A DNA stretch of 64,000 bases from Cannabis sativa (Eukaryota; Streptophyta; Magnoliopsida; Rosales; Cannabaceae). Numbering within the stretch: the first letter of the stretch is position 1; each line of letters begins with the position of its first letter. The notes under the pieces were generated by a model. That model did not search any database. It was not told the origin of the DNA and saw only the letters and a list, made by a program, of their open reading frames with translations. Location: contig NC_083602.1 in assembly GCF_029168945.1 (NCBI RefSeq), positions 75,722,600-75,786,599 on the forward strand, given 5' to 3'. Position numbers and translations under genes: made by a program. Below, piece after piece: positions 34,490-44,239 of the stretch.

Positions 34490-34861
34490 ATGTTTGGGAG
34501 TGAGATCATTGACATAGCATATTCGGGAAACATATGGATTGCACTCTATAAAGAAGTATCAACACAAGCAGTTCTCTATGAAGATAATACTACTTGCATC
34601 GCTCAACTAAAAGGAGGGTACATTGAAGGAGATAGAGTTAGAACACATTTCACCAAATTCTGTTTTATACATTTCAAGAAAATGTATATTGGTGTTCAAC
34701 AAATTCAATCAAGTGTCAATCTTGCAAACTTATTCACAAAGTTATTACCAACATCAACATTTGAGAAGATGACAGACAAGATCGAAATTCGTCGATTAGA
34801 AGATCTCCACGAATGCCTAAATGATGGGGAGTTAGTTTACACTATACTCTTTTTCTTTTGA
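34490..34861 (+). pseudogene. Copia RNase H/pol C-terminal remnant
   Basis: A 123-codon frame resembling the end of copia pol: VLYEDNTTCIAQLKGGY, a mutated transport-type segment, then VQQIQSSVNLANLFTKLLPTSTFEKM (read in part), ending in an LEDLHECL segment. The acidic residue of YEDN is kept. The second-site segment around RTHFTKF is altered. It belongs to the 14277-35141 element and ends about 60 bp before its 3' LTR. Imperfect copies of TTTTGTCCCACTGGGTTTT and TTTTTAACGAGGCA flank it (34300-34445, 34870-34890). No complete pol remains. Confidence 0.8.
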
Positions 34862-34918
34862 TTAAGTTTTTCAGCAAGATTTTTAATGAGACAGTTATTA
34901 TGGACATCCAAGGGAGAG

Positions 34919-35141
34919 TGTTATAAATATTAATAATTATGTGGATGTCCAAATCTTTTCTTTATTATCATTACTTGTAATCAACATTCATTTTTCTTAG
35001 TTTTTTAATATTTGACTCTTGTATTTGTATAAATAGGGGTTCACCCTATTAGAATAAACAACCGGGAAATTCTCATTCACTTTCTCTTTCTCTCTTTATC
35101 TTCTTCTTCTTTTCTTCATATATATTTTATATTTTATAATA
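34919..35141 (+). repeat. Right (3') LTR of the old copia element
   Basis: Starts TGTTATAAATATTAATAATT after an AGGGAGAG purine tract. The last bases are ATA instead of the expected ACA, followed by GTATT, the target duplication. Confidence 0.82.
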
Positions 35142-35146
35142 GTATT

Positions 35147-35855
35147 TTCATTTAATAAATTATCGATTCCTTAAAAAAAATAGAACTTTCTTCAATAAAA
35201 AAGTTAAGTAAAAATTATAATATAATATTTTAAGTCTTAGACGAGGACGATACTACTTTCCTATGTAAAACAAAAAATACTTTTTTATTAAAAAATAAAA
35301 ATAGAAAAGAATACCAAAAGACAAATAAAGATATTCACAGAAAAGTTTAGAGTGTATTCACTCAAACTTCCGTTAATCCATGTGTCAAAATTAAATGACA
35401 TGTCAATGTCTGATAGGTGGAGACAGGATTGGCACAAATAAAATGGGATAGCAGATTTTTGTTCTAAAAATTTCCTCTAAACTATTAAGATTATTAGATT
35501 TAAGGACTGGTCTAATTTCATTAAATTTTACTATTTCAGTGATTGTTTATGTACTAAACATGCTTCATAGACTTTGATATCTACCAAATCATGCTCTTTA
35601 AACTTTGATATGTACTAAATCATGCAATTTTTTACTAAAATTAGACAAAAGTTCTTAAATCTAACAATTTTAATAGTTCAAGAGGAATTTTTAACGACCA
35701 AAAAAGTTCAAACATAATTTAGTACATGTAAAAATTTGAGTGAAAAAAATCATAATTAGCCTTTACTATTATTTAAGTAAACAATTTTTAAAATTTCTTT
35801 TAAAATCTTTAGGGAGTGTAAAGGAAATTAAAGACGTCAAAGGCAATATAAAATA
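35147..35855. other. Spacer with a fold-back repeat
   Basis: AT-rich, no gene. Contains an inverted repeat with arms at about 35461-35532 and 35630-35699 (roughly 80% paired by eye, sharing ATTAGATTTAAG and CTATTAA blocks), separated by a tandemly repeated TGATTTAGTACATATCAAAG-like middle. Probably a small MITE. The nine bases ending at 35855 are the MULE target duplication. Confidence 0.55.
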
Positions 35856-36589
35856 GGGATTTTTTCTTCAATAGACTTTCTAGGTCCAAAATTTACATTT
35901 TTATCTTATTAAGAAAAAATAAACAAAAAAAGGAAATTATAAACTTTATTTTTCAAATATACGGACTGAAACAAAACAGCCCCCATCTTCATCTCTCCTT
36001 CTCCTCTATTTCCAGCTACACCAAAGCTTCCATATCTCCTTCATTTTCGTTCTCAACTAAGGCACGATTTCAAGTCCAAAAAAATCGTACAAATGAAAAG
36101 GGCGCAATGAAGATCTCAACAACAAAACAAAATAATCCTGGAAAATTTAAAATCAAAAGGTAAACCAAAAAAAAAAAGGATTACAACCTCTATTAATTTG
36201 AAATCACACAATAACAAACCAAAATAATAATTCGAATTCTATTATGCAGAGAATTTGATAACAACCCAGAAGGAGATTCAGACCTTACCCAAGAACAACT
36301 TGGAAGAATCTGAAAAAATATATATATATATATATAAGGTGCCAATACTTTAAATATTTTTCTTCATAATAGGTTGTTATTTAGTATTTTTGAAGCAGAT
36401 CAAAGCAAATTCATACCAAAAATTAGTTGATCTAAATAAATTGGTGCAAATAATTCACATTTGAAAAAAATAGTGATACATTTAAGGTCATATATTGATC
36501 ACTGTTATGGAACAGTTGTTTATATGTTGTTCTCGTGTATTAAAATAATTGTTTAACAATATTGAAAAATTGATACGCTAGTTTCATGT

Positions 36590-37550
36590 ATGGAACCTCT
36601 GCAAATTTTGGTACAAAACAATGGTCATTGAGATGACAATAAGTACTATGTTGATTACGAAATAAGTAGAGAATTAATATCAAGAGATTGCACTTTTGCT
36701 GAACTAGTGCTGATAATAATGGATAAACTACAATGCAACCGTGAAACAACTCAAATACAACTGAAACACTTAACTCAACAAAATGTAGTAGCTAGGCAAA
36801 CACTGGTAACAACATTGTTGGAGTTCTTGTGTACACAAATGCAATAATGGACATATAATAGCAGAGAAAAGAGGCACAAAAGTGCACGACAGGATTGACC
36901 CCATCCTCCTAAAAAAACTCATAGACAACTATGTATACTCGTTGCAATTAACTGTAAGTTAAAATTACATGTAGCATCAGTTATACTAAAGCAGTTTTTT
37001 ATAGAGTTTTTTCGATGTTTGTAAGTTGCTTTATATAATTTTGCACAAGAAATGATATGCCTATACTAAATGCATCAAAATATATACAAGTGAAGCCAAC
37101 AAATGAAAACTTATTTGAGGTGCTATATGAAGACAAAACATATTGTAAACTTGAAGGACCGAACATTCACATGCAATAGATTTCAAAATGATGAAATTCC
37201 ATGTGGGTTGTGATGAAAGACATGAACATAGACACATACTAATATTGTGCACACAACTACACAACAAAATCATGGGTACAACATATCAAGAGATAGTTGA
37301 CCTAGTCGAGAACCAACGAGAATAGGATCTACTAAAGTTTTTCCAAGACATCGTAGTGTTGCCTCCTATAGAAAGAGTCAAATCTAGAAGGCCAAAGAAA
37401 ATAAGACTGACTGTGACTTGAGAAACAAAAAAAAAAACAAAATAAGTGCACTAATTGTGGGTACAAAAAGGACATAACAGAAAAATGTGTAGGAACATTG
37501 CAAATGAAAACTAAGAAACAACACTTCAGCAACTATAAAACTACTACACT
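36590..37550 (+). pseudogene. MULE transposase remnant, catalytic core deleted
   Basis: The N-terminal part (36590-36840, segments like YYVDYEISRELISRDCTFAEL) resembles the MuDR N-terminal domain. It is followed at about 36860-36950 by RRCTKVHDRIDPIL-like sequence and at 37080-37290 by the SWIM zinc finger region (DRTFTCNRFQNDEIPCG, then broken before the expected His). A C-terminal RRPKKIRLT and a CGYKK knuckle-like piece end it. The DDE catalytic region between the parts is missing, and there are stops and frameshifts throughout. Confidence 0.65.
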
Positions 37551-38106
37551 TATACATTTAGATGATCAAACATAATTTCATTGGTTATTTCATATTTTTT
37601 ATATTTTTTTTATTTTTAATTGTTTAAAAGATGGTTGGGACAAATGAATACTGAAATTATTAATATAGATATTACATAAAAGTAACATTTGAATTAAGAG
37701 TTGATTTTGTGAATATGTTGCTTAATATTATATGGTCATAAAACAACTATGTGAACAAACAAGTTTTTTCTTAAAAAAAATTACTAACTTGTCTCTTTAA
37801 CAAATAATTAGAAAAAATCAACTATATGCAAAACAGATTCCTACTTAGTTGATTAAAAAAAGTGTTGTAGTTAGGTTGTTTTTATGTTGTTTTAGTGTAT
37901 AAAATTTATGTTAACTAAACAACAAAAGTTAACTAAAAAATAAACACAATTATCATAAAATTACACTTTCAATAAAACTAAAAAAAAAAAAATAAAGAAG
38001 TCTCGGGAAAACAAAAAAAAAGAACAACTGCATTAAAATATGTGTCTATTAAAAAAAAAATACTTTCTCCATCAACTAGAAATAACAACTATAAACAAAT
38101 TTGGGT

Positions 38107-38700
38107 CTAAAATAAAATCTTCTTTGTGTCATTTGGAGGAGCCTCATCATCACTATCAACATAATTCATTTCTTCCATGCGAGCATACTTGTAGAACATC
38201 ACAACCAGCCTATCAATGTTTCTCAACATCGAATTTGGAGGGAATATGTTTCATGTCAATAAAGTATTCAGCAAACGATACTACAAAACATCTGCAATCA
38301 CTATAAAACAACATTAAAATAACATAAAAACAACAACAAAATAACATAAAAATATCATATTTTTGAAAAAAAATTCAAGTTGCTTAGCTGATAAGAAAAC
38401 CTTAAGCTCTTGGATAATTTTAAAGGTACTTATAGAAAGAGCTTTTGCAACGAATAAATTTTTCTGATCATAAATATAATCCCAATCCTATAGCATTTAA
38501 AACAACATTAAACAAACTATAAAACAACTTTCTACTATGAAATATTTTTTTAAATGAATGAACTACAACCAAAGAATATTTCAAACAACACAAAATAAAA
38601 AAATAATCTGTAAACCTTGGCAATATTTTTCTTTGGAAGCTTGAACTCGTCAACAACATTAGAGGTCTTACCACGAACATAAAAATATTAGAATGACAAA
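38107..38700 (-). pseudogene. Ulp1-like (C48 SUMO-protease-like) remnant in the MULE
   Basis: On the minus strand, near 38299-38210, a frame reads DCRCFVVSFAEYFIDMKHIP. This resembles the DCG-x-F catalytic cysteine segment of Ulp1/SENP peptidases but with Arg for Gly. It continues after a frameshift into YARMEEMNYVDSDDE and a stop at about 38107. Exon-like pieces at about 38400-38480 (DWDYIYDQKNLFVAKAL) and 38600-38680 lie upstream. MULEs of the Kaonashi type carry such genes. Decayed; the call is moderate. Confidence 0.5.
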
Positions 38701-38829
38701 AATCAATAAAATAATGAACTGGTAAAAATACAATTAATAGTTATACAAACTATAAGTATATCATGAACTGAACAACATAAAAACAACAATATAATAACCA
38801 AAAAATAATGTTATTGTAAAAATTAATAA

Positions 38830-39370
38830 ACGTGCAACTAAAAAAAACTCAAATACAACTGATAAATGTAAGACCTAATCCAATGATATAGTTTTTTTTT
38901 TTTAAAAGAAAAAAAAAAAAAACTGAAGAACCCTAAAATAAAAACTGTATAATAACTCAATAAAAATTAAAAAGTAATTAATTAGAAACAAGAAAAGTGA
39001 GAGACATAAACCCACGAACTATTATTTTAAAAATAAAAAAAAAAACTAAAAAAATTGTAACATAATTTAAACACTCAATTAAAACTCAAATACAACTAAA
39101 AAAACAACTGATAAATGAAAGATCTAATACAATAATCAAGTTTTTTTTTTTTTTTTTAAAAAATCTCATGAACCCTAGAATAAAAGTCGTATAATAACTC
39201 TATGAAAACTAAAAAATAACTAATTAAAAACAGAATAGTGAAAGACATAAACCCATGAACTATTTCTTTAGAAAGGACAACAAAATTAAAAAAAAAAAAA
39301 AACCTAAAATAATAATCCCATAACAACTCAATCAATACTAAAATATAACTTTTTTTTAACTGGGCATTGA
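38830..39370. repeat. Tandem units of about 240 bp in the MULE
   Basis: Two long units (38830-39060, 39080-39300) share CTCAAATACAACT, GATAAATG-AAGA, a T run, GAACCCTA-AATAAAA and GACATAAACCCA-GAACTAT. A third partial unit follows to about 39370. Non-coding, with A and T runs that vary in length. Confidence 0.65.
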
Positions 39371-39553
39371 AACAACTAAAATCCACACAATAAGAAAAAA
39401 AAATACACACACAACAGAAAAAAAAAAAAAAAAGGAAAAAACACAAAAAAAATAATAATAATAAAAAAAAAACACTCAAAATCTTACATACTTGATGTTC
39501 TTCAAAGATTTGATCATTTTGGTGGTTCGAGCCTCTACCTTAAATGGTAGATG

Positions 39554-39592
<39 letters not shown>

Positions 39593-40187
39593 ACTAGAAC
39601 CCTCTGGTACATCACATTCAATGGACCTTCCCTTTTTTCCAATACCTTTCAATCTCATTTTGGTATTAGCTTGAACCTAAGCTTTGTTGCTCTTCTGAGG
39701 AGTTTTTTAGTTTTCTTAGAAAGCTTTTTAGCAAGTGAAGGGGAGTTCGAACATGACCTTATTGTGGCTATTTATACAGTTGGAAAATACAATCGGTTGA
39801 ACAAAAATAGGATATCGTGAGTAGAGAGAGGTTAAAAATGATAGATGAATCGTGGCTGAAATGGATATTGGGAAAAGGCAAGTGTTAGGGTTTCAACTTC
39901 AACAAAACTATCCAGGGAAGAAAAGAAAGAAAAAAACTAGGAAGAAAAGAGAGAGAGAGAGAGAGAAATAATTATGGAGAAATAGAGAGTCAGAACTTAA
40001 AATGGGAAGGGGGACAAATTGAGTGTGATGACATCATCAAGTTAGTATTTTTGTAAATATAAAACTTTTGAAAGTTTAAAAAGGTAAAAAATATTTTGTA
40101 AAAATGTTTAAAAATACGATTGGGATTAAAAATGTAAAAAAAAAGCTAAATATGACACCTAGTGTAAAAATCTCTATAAAATAAAAC

Positions 40188-40274
40188 TTTCCCGCGAATC
40201 GGATTTGTGTGACACGTTGGCAGTCCTCGTGATCCCTAATCTAACCAATAAGATCGCTCTTACTGCTTATATAA
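40188..40274 (+). promoter_or_regulatory. H2A.X promoter: E2F-like site, CCAAT and TATA
   Basis: TTTCCCGCGAA (40188-40198) fits the E2F consensus used by S-phase genes. ACCAATA (CCAAT at 40245-40249) and TATATAA (40268-40274) follow at normal spacing. The MULE target duplication ends at 40183, so the element sits immediately upstream of the E2F-like site. Confidence 0.65.
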
Positions 40275-40424
40275 TTCCACCGCTTCTCCATTTTCTCAAA
40301 TATTGGTTACTCTGTATTCTGTGCTATCTGTCGCACTAAATCTTCATTCTTTCGAGAAATCTAGGGTTAGGGTTTGTGATTTTCTTCCTAGAAGTGCTGT
40401 CGTTTTCGATTCTTGATCGAGAAT

Positions 40425-40987
40425 ATGAGTTCTGCTGCTGCCGGTTCAACTAAGGGCGGTAGAGGCAAGCCAAAGGCCTCAAAGTCCGTGTCGAGGTCGC
40501 AGAAGGCGGGGCTCCAGTTCCCGGTCGGTAGGATCGCTAGATTTTTGAAGGTTGGAAAGTATGCCGAACGTGTCGGCGCTGGAGCTCCGGTTTATCTTTC
40601 TGCTGTTCTCGAATACCTCGCAGCTGAGGTATGTGCTGTTTCGAATTTGTATTCAATTTTTATCTTTTGCCTGTTGCTTCAGTTTGATCAATTTTGACAT
40701 GTAAATATATATGTTTTGTTTGTTTGATTGGAACTGGTTTCTGATTTGTGTTTGTTATGATTCAGGTTTTGGAGCTTGCCGGTAACGCTGCGAGAGATAA
40801 CAAGAAAAATCGCATTGTGCCGAGGCATATTCAATTAGCAGTGAGAAACGACGAGGAGTTGAGCAAACTTTTGGGTTCTGTTACTATTGCCAATGGTGGT
40901 GTTTTACCCAATATTCACCAAACCCTTTTGCCTAAGAAGGTTGGCAAAGGAAAGGGGGAGATTGGCTCTGCTTCCCAAGAGTTTTAG
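40425..40987 (+). CDS. H2AX: Histone H2A.X
   Basis: Two exons, 40425-40628 and 40766-40987, encode 141 residues; the intron has GT-AG borders and is in phase 0 after LEYLAAE. The H2A core is complete ([57 protein letters not shown]). The C-terminus ends SQEF (residues 138-141), the motif that defines H2A.X and is phosphorylated on Ser138 by ATM/ATR-class kinases at DNA breaks. The basic N-terminal tail is [20 protein letters not shown]. The start is the ATG at 40425; the upstream in-frame TTG is not used in known family members. Intron-containing histone genes are usually polyadenylated. The E2F-like promoter site fits replication-linked or damage-linked expression. Confidence 0.97.
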
Positions 40988-41519
40988 GTCTTAGTAATTC
41001 TTTTGTTACTTTAGGTTATTACTGCAGTTGTAATATATGTAGATATATATTAAAAGTGTTTGTGTTCTATCAATCGAATTGGTGTTATATTAGCAAATGG
41101 GTTTTAACTTATGAATCAAAGTCACCTAGTAACATATACTAGTTTAAAGGTGATTTAAAATTAATCCGCATCTTTGTCAAAAAAAAAACAAAACAAACAA
41201 AATTAATCTGTTAACATTTTCCAATGTTAAGATGATTCTACGTCAATTCGTATTTAACATTGTCATCAGTAATTATGATATGCACGGCCATGGGTAACAT
41301 ATATATACAGAATTTCAATTAGACGAACGCAAAATTCATAGAAAAGAAAAAAAAGTTGATAGAACTCTTTTAGACGAAGCATTCATTAAAAGTTAAACCT
41401 CTTACTCTTCTTTAATTCATCAAATACTAAACGCTTCGTTCCATTTTCTTCAACGTCTTTTAGTGACAGGGGCTATTAGTTTAAAAAATTCCGATGCATT
41501 ATAAGTAATCTTAGCCGTG
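40988..41519. other. Intergenic spacer after H2A.X
   Basis: Probable 3' UTR to about 41080, then AT-rich DNA. I see no gene. The next promoter begins near 41520. Confidence 0.6.
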
Positions 41520-41527
41520 TATATAAG
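41520..41527 (+). promoter_or_regulatory. Probable TATA box of the M41-like gene
   Basis: TATATAAG about 165 bp upstream of the predicted start codon at 41694, followed by GC-richer leader sequence. Confidence 0.5.
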
Positions 41528-41693
41528 GGTGCTCTGTAGTGTACTTTAATAAATCTAGAATAGATGGTCTCTTTATTGGTCTCTTTATCCACTTTCGTGT
41601 GGCTTAGACTACGCGAAAACAGAGCTCTCAATTCCCAAAGCACAGTTTGAACTGTTTTGTTTCGTGAATGGGCAGCGCGTGGGATGCTTCATC

Positions 41694-43607
41694 ATGCAGG
41701 CTTATCATACCTTCACCCGTTCTCATCTAGTGTTTCCCTCTTTCAGAGTCTTATGTTCATCGGAGCAGGTTAGCTTGTCAAGGCGAAAAACATTAGAGAA
41801 ATTGGATGAAGAGCTGACCAAGGGGGATGACAAGGCAGCACTTTCATTGGTCAAAGCTTTGCAAGGCAAGCCTGGTGGACTGCGTTGTTTTGGTGCTGCT
41901 AGGCAGGTTGGTCAGTGATTTGGTTTTTAAACTAACGAGATTTTGGGGAATTTTTGGTTGTTGTAAGTTGTAATGCTTCAGATTCAGGGCCTGCTTTCAT
42001 TCAATGCGTTATTCCTTCGTGCAGATACCCCAAAGGCTTTACACTTTGGATGAGCTCAAGCTAAATGGAATAGAAGCTGCATCTCTTCTTTCTCCAGTGG
42101 ATACTACTCTTGGTGCCATAGAAAGAAATCTTCAGCTTGCTGCTGTTCTGGGAGGTGTTTCTGCCTGGAATGTCTTTAGTTTTACCCCCCAGCAACTTTT
42201 CTATATTTCTCTAGGATTGTTGTTCCTGTGGACTTTTGACTCGGTAACTTCCTCATGCTTGTTTAGAAATATGTCTTCAAGATCTTTAATCTCATGTCAA
42301 ATCAATCCCTTCAACCATATTACAATTTACAGTTTTATAAAAAGGGCATAAATTGACTAATCAGATTGTTATCATTTGACATTGAACTAGATGTGTATTT
42401 TCTTCACATGGTTGAGATTTCTTTTATATCTTCTCTATTCCGTCTTCAAATCTTAGGTATCTTTCAATGGAGGAGTCAGTAGCTTGATTCTTGATACAAT
42501 TGGTCATACCTTTAGCCAGAAGTACCACAACAGGGTCATTCAGGCAAGACCTTTGCTTTCCACCCACTCAAAAGTGCAAATGGAATTTTTAATTTAACCT
42601 TTCATTGGTCTCTATACAATGTATACATAAATTATAGAATCTATGATTTTAGGCCATACAAAGGGCATTTTGCTATTCCAGTTATGATTATTATGAATAC
42701 TCTGCTAAAATAACGGAATCATCATAAAGTAATCATCAAAACAAACTCTATGCAGCATGAAGCTGGGCATTTTCTGATAGCCTACTTGGTTGGAATTCTA
42801 CCTAGGGGATATACTTTATCTAGTTTGGAAGCATTGAAGAAGGAAGGCTCGCTCAATGTTCAAGCAGGGACTGCATTTGTGGATGTTGAGTTTCTTGAAG
42901 AAGTACGAGTTTCTCACGCTTCTGTCACTATTTCTTTTAGAGCTTGATCTAAAACACCAAAAGGGTTATTCTTGAATGCTTGCTTTAAGCTCTACTTCTA
43001 TAGTAAAGACGTAGTCTTGTTCTTGAGTTTTGATCTATGTGTCATAATAATGCAGGTTAATGGAGGAAAATTATCAGCAACAGTATGTTATATCTACCCT
43101 TTACCTATAAATATTGCTGCATCCAAACATGTCAATTTTCCTGTTTGTTGCTAAACCATGCCCTGCTCGTTTGGCAATAAGAATAACTCAATGCAATTCT
43201 GGGAATGTGTTACCAGACTCTAAACCGATTCTCATGCATAGCGCTAGCTGGAGTGGCCACTGAATATCTTCTATATGGATGTGCTGAGGGAGGTCTTGAT
43301 GATATAAACAAGGTCTCTGATTTGACATGAGTCATTATATGTTTTAGTTAAAAGATAAGATGCACTAACCAAAAAGTGGATTTTTTTCTTTCTTTTTGAG
43401 ATGCAGTTGGATTCATTGCTCAAAGGGTTGGGATTTACACAAAAGAAAGTTGATTCCCAAGTCAGATGGTCTGTACTAAACATAATCCTACTTCTTCGTC
43501 GACATGAAAGGGCAAGATCCAAACTAGCAGAGGCCATGACAGCAGGAAAATCTGTAGGATCTTGCATTGAGACCATTGAAGATGCCATTGGAAGTGATGA
43601 TCTCTAG
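41694..43607 (+). CDS. Chloroplast-type M41/FtsH-like HEAGH metallopeptidase-domain protein
   Basis: Seven exons (41694-41906, 42025-42243, 42457-42543, 42756-42902, 43057-43083, 43217-43312, 43407-43607) give 329 residues, and every exon is a multiple of three. A transit-peptide-like N-terminus is followed by a hydrophobic section (about 105-144), then HEAGHFLIAYLVG starting at residue 174. HEAGH fits the zinc-binding HExxH of M41 (FtsH-type) peptidases. A later LAGVATEYLLYG and AEGGLDDINK segment supplies the second part of such a fold. There is no AAA ATPase domain, unlike FtsH. It resembles a plant family annotated as 'stress regulated protein' (Arabidopsis At5g27290-like, from memory). 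Whether it is an active protease is unknown. Intron 3 has a GC donor. The ATG at 41668 is out of frame and closes quickly, so 41694 is chosen. Confidence 0.85.
42544..42755 (+). other. GC-AG intron
   Basis: The exon ends CAG at 42543 and the intron begins GCAAGA and ends TGCAG before HEAGH. A GT donor in this place would break the reading frame. GC-AG introns are a known minor class. Confidence 0.8.
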
Positions 43608-44239
43608 CAGCTCTTCTACTCTCCTTTTTTTAAGGACTATGACTAAGTTCTTTTGAATAGTGTTGCAGTGTAATGATGTAAACTAAATTCATTACCTGAC
43701 CAAGTATACATCTCAAAAGTTTTCTGTAGCACTAAAATGATTCTATAAAAAACCACTCATCTTAATAGTTCAATACATCCCTAAGGAAATAATTGTTCTT
43801 TTTTATTTAGAAAGATTTAAAAGACCCGACCCTGTCTTGTTAGAATGATAATTTACAAAGACTATTTGGGCACATGAAAATTCAAATACTATATTAAATT
43901 CCCACATATTCCAAGCTTATACACTTAAATTGGTATGAATAATGAAAAGTACACAAAGGAAGGGGGAAGAGAAATAAACTGAAATTTGTCGTTTTAAGTA
44001 TCTGATGAGTGAGAAATGTTTGTAATAGGAGGAATATAGTCAAAGGCAAACTTTCTTGATTTGAAGTAAAAAGGGGCCAACAAAATTACAAAACACAGAG
44101 CCAGAGCCTCAGACCGGAGCAGACCAGCCAAGAGCCAACTACTCCGACTAGAACTCCCTCTATTCCCCTAAAACACAAAATTTACGTTGACCCGTTTTTG
44201 GTTTTGGGTTTCTCCAAAAACTTATTCGATTGAGAATAT
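43608..44239. other. Intergenic spacer with probable UTRs
   Basis: 3' UTR of the M41-like gene and leader of the S-acyltransferase gene. No other gene is visible. Confidence 0.6.

Larger units (their letters stand above)
14277..35141 (+). mobile_element. Old short-LTR Ty1/copia element split by later insertions
   Basis: The left LTR (14277-14518) and right LTR (34919-35141) begin with the same TGTTATAAATATTAATAATT. The five bases before the left LTR and after the right LTR are both GTATT, a perfect target duplication. The span is 20.9 kb. Removing the MITE, the solo gypsy-like LTR and the copia LTR with its Athila insert leaves about 5.2 kb, a normal copia length. The last pol segment survives at 34490-34861. 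The rest is decayed and AT-rich, so this is the oldest layer of the nest. Confidence 0.85.
35856..40174 (+). mobile_element. Mutator-like element (MULE), 4319 bp, with perfect 9-bp TSD
   Basis: TATAAAATA is found directly on both sides (35847-35855 and 40175-40183), the 9-bp duplication typical of Mutator elements. Ends GGGATTTTT and AAAAATCTC are inverted with one mismatch, followed by weaker similarity including TAGGT and TTTACATTTTT. Inside are a plus-strand transposase remnant and a minus-strand Ulp1-like remnant. Not autonomous as read. Confidence 0.85.

Noticed and set aside
39156..39479. 107-codon phenylalanine-rich minus-strand ORF
   Set aside because: Arises from A runs in the tandem repeat part of the MULE; low complexity.
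41668..41760. Upstream ATG (41668) as start of the M41-like gene
   Set aside because: It is out of frame with the downstream exons and meets a stop within about 20 codons. It could act as a small upstream ORF, but this is not supported further.
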